NCBI GenBank assembly: GCA_029204225.1
Contig: CM055102.1
Span: 977,863-1,041,862, forward strand
DNA from: Diphasiastrum complanatum
Taxonomy: Eukaryota > Streptophyta > Lycopodiopsida > Lycopodiales > Lycopodiaceae
Direction of reading: 5' to 3'
Length of the DNA: 64,000 bases
Shown: positions 33,015 through 43,588 of the stretch, in pieces
How positions within the stretch are numbered: position 1 is the first letter of the stretch
How the letters are laid out: each line of letters starts with the position of its first letter
Notes under the pieces: model-generated
What the model saw: only the letters and a program-made list of their open reading frames with translations
The model's database searches: none
What the model was told of the DNA's origin: nothing
Program-made: the position numbers and the translations under genes

Positions 33015-33094
33015 TGTAGTGTCAAAGTTCTCTCGCCTCACAACACATTTTATTGGCCGATATTATTTATGTACAATATGAAATACCCCCAACA
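33015..33094 (-). repeat. G1 LTR reduced to about 80 bp
   Basis: It starts TGTTGGGGGTATTTC (minus strand, from 33094) and its first 65 bp match the start of the LTR at 13392. It then jumps to an end-like GAACTTTGACACTACA next to the primer site. About 90% of a normal LTR (740-810 bp in relatives) is missing from the middle. Confidence 0.7.
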
Positions 33095-33492
33095 ATGATT
33101 TCATTGGCCATCTTTGTTGCTGCTATGTACTCTGCTTCGTAAGATGACTGAGCCACAATGGTCTGCTTCTTGCTGACCCAGAGAGTTGCTGCTCCTGACG
33201 TGATGGTGCATCCTCCTGAGACACTTTTGCAGTCATCCTTGAGAGATGCCCAGCTAGCATCATTGTAGGAAAGCATCTGGAACCCTGCATCACAAGAATA
33301 ACACAATCTAAAATCTTTCATTAATTGATGGTATTGCAAAATTCTTTTCACAATCTTCCAATGAGTTGAGCCTGGATTCATACAGAATTGGCTCATCATG
33401 AACACATCACGGGCTTCCACCTCTTCTCTGTTTTCGACTATAGCCTTCTCAAGGGTCATCTGTGTATCTTTGGCAAGCAATGTTTGGGTCAT
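33095..33492 (-). pseudogene. Copia RNase H fragment fused to gag tail (C5)
   Basis: Minus-strand frame from 33492 begins with gag-type sequence (LLAKDTQMTLEKAIVENREE). It then passes directly into the RT/RNase H linker and RNase H (MNPGSTHWKIVKRILQY, YNDASWASLKDDCKSVSG, QSSYEAEYIAATKMANEI). Protease, integrase and RT are deleted. Gypsy element G1 is inserted at 33094, cutting RNase H. Confidence 0.85.
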
Positions 33493-33966
33493 CTGAAACG
33501 ATCTTGGTAGAGCTCGCAGTAGGTATGTGAGCTGCTTCTCTGGTGAGACTGCATTCTAATTGTGTAAGGAAAGGAACAAGTCCTTCATTCTTCTGATGAA
33601 GGAGGTGAGGTCTTTACCATTCCATCTCAGATTGGTCAGCTGATTTTCAAGAACCATAATTTGTCTTCGTGATTTCATTTGAAATTTGGTCAGCAATTCT
33701 CTTGCATTGGAGAGTGTGGCTAGATCAAGTGTCAAGATATCTTTGATGGAGGAAAATAGGATGACTATTGTCTTTTCATTTCTTTCTCTCCATTCTCGTA
33801 GCTCCTTGCCAGTAGTTGTGGGCATTTCCTCTGTGTCGTCAATCCAGGACCATAGACTTTCTCCTTTTAGTATGGGAGAAATCTTCACTTTCCATGCTAT
33901 GAAGTTTGATTTTGAAGAGTCCAAGATCATCCAGAACTTTGACTGAATGTTGCTAGTGGATGTCAT
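33493..33966 (-). pseudogene. Copia gag fragment (C5)
   Basis: The minus-strand frame starts at 33966 with MTSTSNIQSKFWMILDSS and WKVKISPILKGESLWSWIDD, an N-terminal copia gag of the Tnt1-like type. It ends at a TAG near 33556; gag continues out of frame into the fused fragment downstream. The ATG lies about 40 bp after the primer site. Confidence 0.85.
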
Positions 33967-34005
33967 AGTCTGAAAGAATCAGCCGTAGTTCTGATAAAGC
34001 TTTTT

Positions 34006-34019
34006 GGGCTCTGATACCA
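34006..34019 (-). other. Primer-binding site of C5
   Basis: On the minus strand this reads TGGTATCAGAGCCC, one base after the LTR end. It matches initiator tRNA-Met. Confidence 0.85.
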
Positions 34020-34020
34020 C

Positions 34021-34570
34021 TGATGAGAATCTATGTTCGCTCCATGAAACATCAGAAATGCTAAAAGCATTGATGGAAAAAATTCCGGAAGCGTCAAACG
34101 GCTCTAATAGCATTGAAGGGAATTGCCAGGGATGAAGGCCAGATAGAGCTGACTTAGCAGGAGTAGCTACTGCTACTGACTGTGGTCTAATTCTCTTCAA
34201 GCCTCAGATCGCTACTGTAGATCTGATATGAAATTAAACTTGTATACAACAGATAATGTTGAGTAAAACAACAACAAAAAGATATCTACTATTAGCATGC
34301 ATTCCAATATTGCAGATCATACACATTATAGAACAAAGTATTGCAAAAATCACTTCTATTATCAAAACTGAATATACAATGATTTTCTTGAGCATTGTCC
34401 ATTTTCCAGATTAGCGCATTGGCGCAAGAGATGTTTACTCTCATGAATAATGCGATTAGCTATTGTTGATCACTATATCAAATTCTTGCAGTTCTGTCTA
34501 TTTTGTATATGTGACTGTATATCTGTGTCTGTATCCTCCGTCGATCCTTTATGTGATCAAACCAGGGATC
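34021..34570 (-). repeat. Copia 5' LTR of C5 (outer end approximate)
   Basis: The inner end is TCTCATCA (minus strand), placed by the adjoining primer site. The outer boundary is estimated where R2-type sequence begins near 34587; no clear TG end was resolved. Confidence 0.5.
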
Positions 34571-34586
34571 TGATTAAATGAAAAGA

Positions 34587-35130
34587 TCTAATCAAAAGAA
34601 AAAGCATTAATCTTGAACAAAATTGATTCTAGTTTTCCGTCATTGTGCTCCGTTCATTAGTTGCCTTATGCCCTTTACACCCTACCTTCATGTTGCAGAC
34701 CTTCGCATTTTGCTTAAAAGACACTTTTGCAATTTTAAGAGAAAGTGTCGCTTTTTCAAGGGTAGGTGTCGCTTTTTCAAGGGCAGGTGTCACTTTTTTC
34801 CAAAAGGCAAAAAATGCGATAGTTGGCTAAAAAACTTTTCTAAGGCGTTTGGAGACAGTGTCGCTTTTTCCTGAAGGGCAAAAAAGTTGACTTTAGGACA
34901 GAAACCAATTTTAAGATCAATGTCGTCGTAAGGGCAAGTGTCGCTTTTTTTTCGAAAGGCGAAAAAGTCGACAATAGGCCTAAAAACTATTCTAAGGCAT
35001 TTTGCGATAGTGTCACCTTTTTTGCAAAAATGTGAAAAATGCGACAGTTCCGGGAAAAGTTGCCAAAGTTATTTTCTAAGTGTTTTAGACCTAGGGATGA
35101 TTTTTTCTCATGATCTAAAAATGTAAAATT
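34587..35130 (+). repeat. Interspersed repeat R2, copy 2
   Basis: This is similar to 21075-21419 in the same orientation and longer at its right end. GTCGCTTTTT or near copies occur near 34747, 34768, 34859, 34941 and (variant) 35012. They alternate with GGC(G/A)AAAAA..GCGA words that can pair with them. No protein is recognised. Confidence 0.65.
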
Positions 35131-36660
35131 GTGTGACGAAACAGTTCAAAAATGCAGACTGTGCGAAACATAGTTCAAAATGCACAATCGCTAAAAAACA
35201 GCAAAGGAGAAACTAAGAAAAAAGCTAAGACTTTGAAAGATAGAAACTCTTAGTTTCTTCAGAGGCCTGCTTACCAACGAATCTACACACCCTATATTTT
35301 GACATGTCTTTTCGATCTCTCATCTTCACCTGAATTGAAATGCGATTCTAAATTCAAACTTGATGAATAACTCAAATCCGAGTCAAAACTGTTGTTCGAA
35401 TTTTCAGAAGGAAAAAAAGTACGTTTTTTCCTTTTGGATAAAAAATGCTTAACAGATCTTCAACTTTTGGATATTCTAGAAGTTTCATAGTTTTCAACAA
35501 TCGAAATGACATGTTCCAACGTATCAGTTGGTTATTGATCAATTCTTTTGGGTAATCTTCCCAAAAAACATTTGATTTGCATAGCGATAGGATACTATCA
35601 TGTTAATTGACCAATAAGATTCTTGAACCTTCTAGTATATTTTCTTCAAGATTCTTTGTCTTTCTTCCTTATTGAATTCAACTAGGACATAATACGAGAC
35701 TTACAGGAATGTGAAAAATGTCAACTAGTTTAGTTGATTTATGTTGGCAATTTTGAGGCCAACATGAAATTCAACTTAGAGATAGATTTATTTTTGTCAA
35801 TAAAGGCCTAAATAGTGTTTGTACTATTTTTGGCAAGTACATTTGTGGATGAGGTCGGATTTTTATAGCGGAGAATTAGATGGCGTTTTAGAAAAAGTGC
35901 ATGTTTAGAGCTCAATTTACTACCAAATTTTGTAGGACCTTCTTCATGATTTTATAAAATGCCAAAGAAGCTGGCGAAGGTTCTTAAGCTGATTTGGATG
36001 GTCTGCAAGAGTTCTTAATGTCTGGCAAGGGTTCAACAATCGCAGGGAAGGAACTCTCTCACAACTTGCTCCTGTCAATATTTTCTACAAACCAAATCTA
36101 TAGGAAAGTCAATTCGACTACCCTGATTCAATTTATGGTGCTTGCAAAGGTTGATTTGATGATTTTGATGGCCTGCGAAGGTTTTGAAGTTTTCCTTCAA
36201 ATGAACTCTTGCAAGACCCATTCTTGGACTATTGTTTTATAACTAACTCTTGCAGAACTTACTCGAAGTCTATCTGGGTGAGGTCTTCTTATGGTGAGCT
36301 CTTACAGAGCTTACTGGAGGTCCATTTGGGTGAGATTTTCTTATAGTGATCTCTGCCAGTGTTCTTATAATGGTTTGATAGCCATTTCATCATCTCAATA
36401 ATTTCCTCTCTATTTTGCTTCATCGGGCCTGATACCTTCAAGTCTGATTGGCACTATCAATTGATAACTACTCACTGATGATAATCTACTATCCCTTTGA
36501 TTTCATCTGATATTTCTTCTGCTTGAATCTCATTGTAATGACTGCTTGTGATAGTGTAGAATTTTATCTATAGTTCATCCACCATTCATTATCTTGCTTC
36601 ATATGTGTCACTAAGGTGGCCAATACTCATGTAATCTACTGTCGTTGATGGGTGTATCAA
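35131..36660. other. No recognisable gene; gypsy-leader-like motifs
   Basis: The stretch at about 35960-36400 repeats words such as 'tgcaagagttc', 'ggcgaaggttc' and 'aactctctcacaac', similar to the leaders of G1 and G2. An element-like start TGTGAAAAATGTCAAC near 35711 resembles copia LTR ends, but no partner is seen. The open frame 35994-36242 has no known domain. Confidence 0.4.
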
Positions 36661-36676
36661 ATGGAGTCCCATCTAG

Positions 36677-37066
36677 CTATTGAAGTGTCATGGCTCCATG
36701 GTTGAGGATTTCCTTTATGTGGTAGGGACCTTCACCTGTGAACTTCAATTTTTTCTTGATCGCCTTGGTTTTGTACATGAGGACCAAATATATTGCTTGA
36801 AGATCCTTCTTGTGCATCATGCCATACTTTGCGACGTGTTTTTTCAGCGACGAGAGTGCATGCACAGATAATAGGCATGTCTCACAAAGTCTATGTAGAA
36901 CTTTATCACGTAATTGTAGAGATTTGGAATCATCCAAGCACTATGTGGTTTTAACTCGCAATGATAGTACCAAAAACTCTATTGGCATTATAGCATCATG
37001 ATCATAAGCCAGATGGAATGGTGTTTGATTGCTACCTTTGTATATTGTCTTGAATGCCCACAGAGC
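36677..37066 (-). pseudogene. Gypsy integrase C-terminal fragment
   Basis: Minus-strand coding gives HALWAFKTIYKGSNQTPFHL and AYDHDAIMPIEF near 37050-36980, part of the integrase core. After a break come YLVLMYKTKAIKKKLKFTGE and GPYHIKEILNHGAM, the conserved C-terminal module of plant gypsy integrases. It is cut at 37067 by the 5' LTR of G2, on the opposite strand. It represents a separate older gypsy copy. Confidence 0.8.
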
Positions 37067-37067
37067 A

Positions 37068-37806
37068 TGTTGTGGGTATTTCATGTATACAAATAGATAA
37101 GTGGGTCCCACCACTTAAAATAATGTTGGCCAAGCCTTGCCTAGTGGGCCCCACCATAGTACAGTAGAATAATAAGTGCAAGGCATTGGCATCCCGTGCG
37201 TATAGCGCAGCCACCAATGAGCACAAGTAGCAAGTTGTAATTCCTAGGAATAAGAGACTAGGGGCTTAAAACTCTAAAATGACATTAGAGGCCCCAAGTC
37301 GAGTTGCAAATAAAAAAGCTAAAAGGGCCCAACTTAAAACTCACATGAATAATGTGAGTGCCCTTGTGCTTTCTTAGCACCAATAGATTTAAGTTGTGTT
37401 TAGTTTAAAGACTTGGATTAGAATCCTTGCCCCAATGAAGTGGCCAATGAGAGTAAAGGAGGCTCACCTCTAAAATCTACAAGAGGGAGTCATTTCCTTT
37501 GTATTGTATCATATTACATTCTCATTCTAATAAAACTCTTTTGGTTTCTCCATCTCCATCTCTCTCTCTCTCTCCTCTCTCTCTCTCTTCTCCCTCTCTC
37601 TTCTCTCTCTCTCCCTACATTGTGATAGAATAGCTTTTGGTAGGCGCTCGAGTCCCCAAAGCCTTTCTCAACCTAGGCGTTCTCTCTCTCCCTCTCTCCA
37701 CTCTCTTTCTCCTCTCTCTCCTCTCCCTCTCTCTTCTTGCTATGCAGGTGAAGGCGAGGTTGCCGCTCCCAGTGACGGACCCCTATGCTACATCGATGAC
37801 ACAACA
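37068..37806 (+). repeat. Gypsy 5' LTR of element G2
   Basis: The 739-bp LTR has 6-bp inverted ends (TGTTGT at 37068, ACAACA ending at 37806), followed by a gypsy primer site. It has long CT-rich tracts at about 37550-37620 and 37680-37740. Parts resemble the LTR at 13392. No 3' LTR of G2 is present in the window. Confidence 0.8.
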
Positions 37807-37829
37807 TTGGCGCCGTTGCTGGGGATAGG
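37807..37829 (+). other. Gypsy-type primer-binding site of G2
   Basis: TGGCGCCGTTGCTGGGGATA follows the LTR end. It matches G1's site except for a few bases. Confidence 0.8.
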
Positions 37830-39035
37830 TTTCCACTAACTAGTTTAGTTGTATTTTAGCTATTTTCTTGCTTTTTAGAGTACTTTTAGGTAGATTTTTG
37901 GGTGTTTAGAGTTAGTTTTCTGATTTTTTTTTGTGTTTGGACTGTTCACAGCTAGCAGACGAGGTGTGAGAGGGTAGAGGAGGCCATGAACAGCCTCTAA
38001 GGGTTTGAAACCCAAACCAACCAACCAAAAAAACACACCAATCTGTATTTTGGAGGGAAAAAGAGCCCAAAATCACATCAAATTTTTTATATCTCCAGAA
38101 TCAGTAAGAATTAATCCTTGCATGACTGGCAGCAGCTCCAGGTTACTGTCCCAGACCTGCATAGAAGCCTGCAAGAGTTAGTTCCAAGCAGATTGTGAAA
38201 ACCAGAGAAAAATCATAAAAAGTTCAAAAAACCCTTGAAAAAATCCAAAAAATTCAAATCTTCATAAGAACTCTCGTAGAGCCCTCTGAAGTTCCATCTC
38301 AGTGAGACCAGGACACGTAGAAGTTTGCGAGAGTAAGTTTGATGTCTAAGTGCCTGTGCGAGAGTTCTCAGTGAAAAAACAGACGGGAAAGTACCAATGA
38401 ACCCTCGCAGACAGAAAAATTTTCAGTTCCAGTGGTCAAAAACTCCCCCAGAGGATTTTGAAGTTCCATCTCAGTGAGACTAGGACACATAAGAGCTTGT
38501 GAGAGTTAGTTTGATTCCGATGAGCAGAAAATTGGATTTAAGTGCAAAAAAACACTAAAAAGTGAAGATCCAACAAATCATTCCAGTAAGAACTCTTGCA
38601 GACCCTCTCAATCGATTCAGAATGTCAATTTACAGCAGTGATGAAGCCTACGAGAGTTAGTGTAAAGATCTGGTGAAGATCAAGCCAAAAAAGTGATTTT
38701 GAATCCTCGTAGACAGTGAAATTTTCACTTCTTGCAAGAGATAACTCTCACAACGATTTCTATAGTGAGATATGACCCAGATCCAGCTATTGTGAGCCTT
38801 GCGAGAGTTACTTCCCAGAGATATGAAAGATATCAAGTTTTTTACCTGCAAAAACAACTAAATACCCTCGCACAGCCAACCCTCACACAAGAGAACCCTC
38901 ATAGACTAGATCAGTGGAAAGATCTGCATCACATCCAACTACTATAAAAATCTCAGCTCAATCAATACAAGGAATAGAAAGCTATCAAGGAAGAACCACC
39001 ATAAAGGGCCCAGAATTCACTTCCGGCCGATCAGA
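37830..39035 (+). other. Leader of G2 with internal direct repeats
   Basis: This 1.2-kb non-coding leader holds many GCGAGAGTT, CTCGCAGA and close variants. A longer block around 'gaagttccatctcagtgaga' occurs at about 38288 and again at about 38460, 172 bp apart. G1's leader has the same words on the other strand. No coding region is recognised. Confidence 0.6.
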
Positions 39036-40600
39036 TTGATCAGATCCTTAGAGATCCAGACTGCATCCTATTGTATAAGCAAGATCCAATCACTTTGGAA
39101 CCCACCATCGGATGAATTTGAGATCAGGACGATCAATAGCATGAAGAATAGCAAATCAAGCACCACACCTTCCCATATTAGCAGCTGCACAACAAGAGGT
39201 AGAACCGGAACCAGCACCAATGGATCCAATGGGCCAACCCATACCTGTCGCTCCCTTGCAAGTAGTCTAGAGAGCACCACAGATGGAAATACCAAAATAC
39301 GACGGATCATCAGATCCCATCCGATTCCTCCAGATCTACGAGCAAGCTTGTGAAATCTACGGTGAACAGACACCTACGGAGAAGCTGATGTTGTTCCCCA
39401 TGTCCTTATTGGGAGTGGCTTAGGATTGGTTTTTCAACCTGTCAGAGGGAGAAAAATCCACCTGGGAAGCGGCTAAGACGGCTCTCATTACCAGCTTTAA
39501 ACCAAAAAAGTTCTTGGAAGACATGTTCCTCTTGCTGAGCAAAGTCAAGATGGGAAAAAAAGAAAGGGTCAAGGACTATATTGAGCGAGTCAAACACTTA
39601 TGATTCGAGTGCAGTGCAGCCCTAACTCGCGATCACACGGTGATCATGTGGTTCCTAGCTGGACTACCATGAAGCATCAAAAGAGAACTGAAACGACGGG
39701 AGCAGTACGCTTCTCTGCAAGAAGCTATGGAAGATGCCATCAGGGAAGAAGATGAGGGATCTGACGACGAATATCCATCCACCCACACTCCTACTCCCTC
39801 GATTGCATCATCATCATCAAGCGCATTTGCTCTATCCACCGAACTACTGTTGGAGCAAATGACAAAATTACACAAACAGCAGATGGAACAACTTACGGCG
39901 TAGTTTGACCAGAAATTGAAGGCCTTACAGGGAGCTGTAGCAGTAACGCCACATCAATCGGAATCAAACCAGCTACAATACCCAAGACGGGAAAATATAT
40001 GGTGTTCAGTGTGCATGCAAAGCCATACAAAAAACGAGTGTCCAGTCCTAAAGCAAAATTTGGGACTGACACATAGATTCTACCATCTATGCAATGCAAC
40101 ATTGCACGATACGACATTTTGTCCGTTCAACCCCCAGATTGTTCAACAGAAGAAAATTCCTTATCAAATTTCCTATCCTTACCATCAAGGGGCACCCAAC
40201 TGGCACCAAGGTACGGCGCACCAAATCAACCACAATGTATGGCCTTACCTGCTACACCAGGGCCAACCAATCAACAAGTGGCCATGTAAACTTGACAGCA
40301 GCAGAACCAGAGATGCAAATGCCACCTCAACCTGAGCAATAGCAGTGGTACGGACCAAATGAACCATTTATGGATCCTGCCATAAATGAATATGTTGCGG
40401 CCTATGCAGCTCAAACTTAGCGTCAAGGCGGAAGAAATTACGGTTGCTACGGATGCGACGAAGGACACAAAATTGCAGAATGTCCGTACAAGGGACAATT
40501 TACATCCTTCTGTCGAGAATGCGGTTATGGACACTGTTTCAAGAATTGTCCATTTAAACCTGGAACCAGTGCACCTCTGAACTTCATTGCAATACAACAA
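39036..40600 (+). pseudogene. Gypsy gag of G2, with stops and frame breaks
   Basis: The capsid domain reads from about 39275 (PKYDGSSDPIRFLQIYEQAC, SFKPKKFLEDMFLLLSKVKM, GKKERVKDYIERVKHL), typical of the Retrotrans_gag family. In-frame stops occur near 39421, 39601 and 39670. Nucleocapsid follows with Cys/His groups (WCSVCMQSHTKNECP at about 40003-40047; after a frame break, CYGCDEGHKIAECP at about 40443 and CRECGYGHCFKNCP at about 40514). The start is uncertain. The copy cannot make a full gag. Confidence 0.8.
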
Positions 40601-40907
40601 CTAGCAGTTCCAACAGGGATGTCATCGGAAGGATGACAATTCCATGCTCCTATGTTAGTTGTTACGCGAGCACAGAAGAGGAAGGAAGTGGCTCCCTCAC
40701 CACCACCATCGGTCACTGACGACCAACCCTCAACTTCAGCGCCATATCTGAATGTGAGGGAAGAAAGAAGACAGTACCAGAAAATAAGACACTGGGTACA
40801 GAAAGCAGGAAAAAGAGCAAGAAAGAGATAATCCTGCGAAACCTCCAGTTGGCATCGAACAGGAACCACAAACGAGCTCACCACTGCGCACTGATCATAA
40901 TGATCGG
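40601..40907 (+). other. Spacer between gag and protease of G2
   Basis: A Pro/Ser-rich coding-like stretch (VTRAQKRKEVAPSPPPSV) joins gag and protease in the original polyprotein. It is broken by stops near 40636 and 40830. Confidence 0.5.
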
Positions 40908-43588
40908 TTGCACGAACATGAACCACCTTTTTACATGGTGGAGCCTGAGGAACCACACACTGAAAGGCTCACACTTCTATTGTCAAGTCGTGTTAGTTTA
41001 CCACTCGGAGAACTATTGCGGATTGTACCACAAGCTAAAAGCCTTCTAGCTGAATGGGTCAAAGCGGATGAGGATCCAATAGCGCCTGAGCCCATACATT
41101 GTAAGGGCTATGAAGAAACAAGTAATGTCCTCCACATCGGAGCAGTATGGGAAAGTGAGGAACACAACATCACTTTGTCAATCAAACACAAGAGATACGA
41201 GGACGAGGCGATAGTGGTAGATGGAGGATTGGGTGTCAATTTGATCTCCACTACTTTGTACAAAAAATGGGATTTACAAGGATTGAAGCCAACAAGATTC
41301 GCCATCAAGCTAGCTGATCAATCCTGTTTAAAACCAAAAGGTGTGGTTGTCGATATCCCTGTAAAGATAGCAGACATGCAGTTTGTGATTACTTTTGTAG
41401 TCATGGATATTCCTAAATCTCCATATGCATACCGTGTTTTATTGGAAAGACAGTGGTTGAGAACTGCGCAAGTAGTACACAACTGGGGTATGGGGAAACT
41501 CACCTTCGAGAACATAGAGCAGGTTGTAAAGGTTGATCCAACCACATGGGCGGTGAAACCTATTGCACCCAAAGCTTATGACGGATCATCCACGACAGAT
41601 CACGCGATTGATCGCCCAAGGGCAGCCAAGGGGGGTCACTATCATTCAGAGATGGATGTCGTGATATGGATGGATGCATTAGCAACTATTGACTGCCAGA
41701 CATGTCAATATGAATTAGATCCGGAACCTAGTACACCTTCACCCAAGTTTTACACTATGGACACACCCATCACATTTGGGGTGAATATGATAAACGTAGC
41801 ATGGCTGCCAGTGGAACCTATTGAGAACCCAGTGGACGATGATTTGGTCCCTTGGAAACATGCTCTAACTTATAATAAAGAGATTGAGCTAATTGATGAA
41901 CAAGTCTTACACCACATGGACCCAGATCGTTACGGAACCAGAAAGTACCAGCTCAACCACCGCAAAAGTCTGCTATGGCGAAAGTCTCAAGGGTTGATCC
42001 ACCCAAGGCACCTACGAATAAGAAAAATCAGTTGAAGCTGCGCTACAACCAGGTGATCCGTTGGAGTGATCTACCCGATGAGGCAATAGCTACAATGGAT
42101 GTGGATATTTGCAACCATGAGGCGAATGTCACGGCAGTCCCGATGAAAGACAACAAGGATGAATCCACCAAGATGACAAAAAAGAGCAAAAAGAAAGTAT
42201 TAGATTCCTTGAAGTCAATCAAGATGGACTCAGATACAGCGTCATCTTCTACACAGGTGACAGAAAATCAAAGAATGACCAATCGGGCTAAGATCAATAT
42301 GTTGAGTGCCAGTTCACGAGATGCTTGAGACTTTCAAGAACTATACCTTGGACAACGTGGTAATCATGATGCCGCAAGCCCAAAGAGAACCTGATCAAAG
42401 TCAGGCACCGGCGGAACAAATCTTCGAGAGACCTGCACGAACACAGTCGATGAACCTTGTCGAGCCAGGTGAAGAAGAAAAGATAGTGCATGTGAGGGAG
42501 CAACTAACACCCACACAGTTCAAGAGACTACGATCGTTGTTAGTGAAACATAAAGACTGTTTTGCATGGAGTTATAGTGACCTGAAGGGCATTCCACCAA
42601 CAGTAGTCCAGCACACCATACCCTTGGTGGACGAAACAGTCTCCAAGGTAAGCCGTTATTACCGCTACAACCCGAATTATACTGAGCTGATCAAGCAGGA
42701 GTTGCAAAAGTTGATGGATGTAGATTTCATCTATGAAATCGAGCACTATCACCGATAGTTATAGTACCCAAGAAGAACGACAATGCAAATTTGTGTGAAT
42801 CTGAAGGCGCTAAATGCAGTCACCAAAAAGGACCCTTTTCATTTACCATTTACGAAAAGTGTCCTCGACAAGGTAGATGGCACTGAAGCCTACAGTTTCC
42901 TAGATGGCTTTAGCGGCTACAATCAGGTGAAGATAGCCCCCCAGGACCAACACAAAATAGTGTTCGCCATGGAATGGAGAACCTATGCCTATAAAGTGAT
43001 GCCATTCGATCTTTGCAATGCCCCAAGCACTTTCCAGCAAGTCATGCAGGTGGCATTCAAAGATTATTTGCAAAATTTTTTGGAGATTTTCTTGGACGAT
43101 CTATACGTGCATGGACCAGATTCAGAACACTTATGCAACTTGAGAAGGTGTTACAAAAATGCCATGAATACCAGATCTCCCTGAATCCAGAAAAATGTCA
43201 ATTCTGGGTGACACATGGCTTGATTCTCGGCCATATAGTGTCAAGACACGGGATCGCCACAGATCTATCTAAGATCAGGATCATTGTTGATCTACCACCA
43301 CCGGGGACGATCCGCAAGGTCTACATTTTCATGGGTCATGCTAACTATTATAGGATCTTCATTCTTGATTTTGCGAAGTTAGTCCAACCAATTTACAAAC
43401 TCACAACGGATCCACATTGGAACGAGGAAGCCCTAAAGGCTTTTCAGAAGCTTAAGGATGCATTGGTTTCAGGACCAATCTTACGCCCACCCAATTGGTC
43501 CATTGAGTTCCACGTGCATACGGACGCATCGAAGTATGCAGTTGGAGCAGTCTTAACCCAGCCAGGTGAACACAAAAAGGATACCTGA
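40908..43588 (+). pseudogene. Gypsy protease-RT-RNase H of G2, frameshifted
   Basis: Frame 40908-42035 contains an aspartic protease-like motif (VVDGGLGVNLIS, with the D-G-G form seen in some plant gypsy elements) and the linker shared with G1. The frame then shifts three times (near 42000, 42310 and 42760). RT reads ICVNLKALNAV, LDGFSGYNQVKIAP and FLDDLYVHG, with the catalytic FLDD present. The thumb region and RNase H start follow in another frame (SLNPEKCQFWVTHGLILGHI, then FHVHTDASKYAVGAVLTQPG). Coding similarity stops at about 43585, so most of RNase H, integrase and the 3' LTR are missing. Confidence 0.88.

Noticed and set aside
37550-37740. CT-rich tracts as an independent microsatellite locus
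   Set aside because: They lie inside the G2 LTR and are part of its sequence; related LTRs also have pyrimidine-rich tracts in this place.
39068-39373. 101-codon minus-strand frame
   Set aside because: It lies opposite the gag of G2 and has no recognisable feature.
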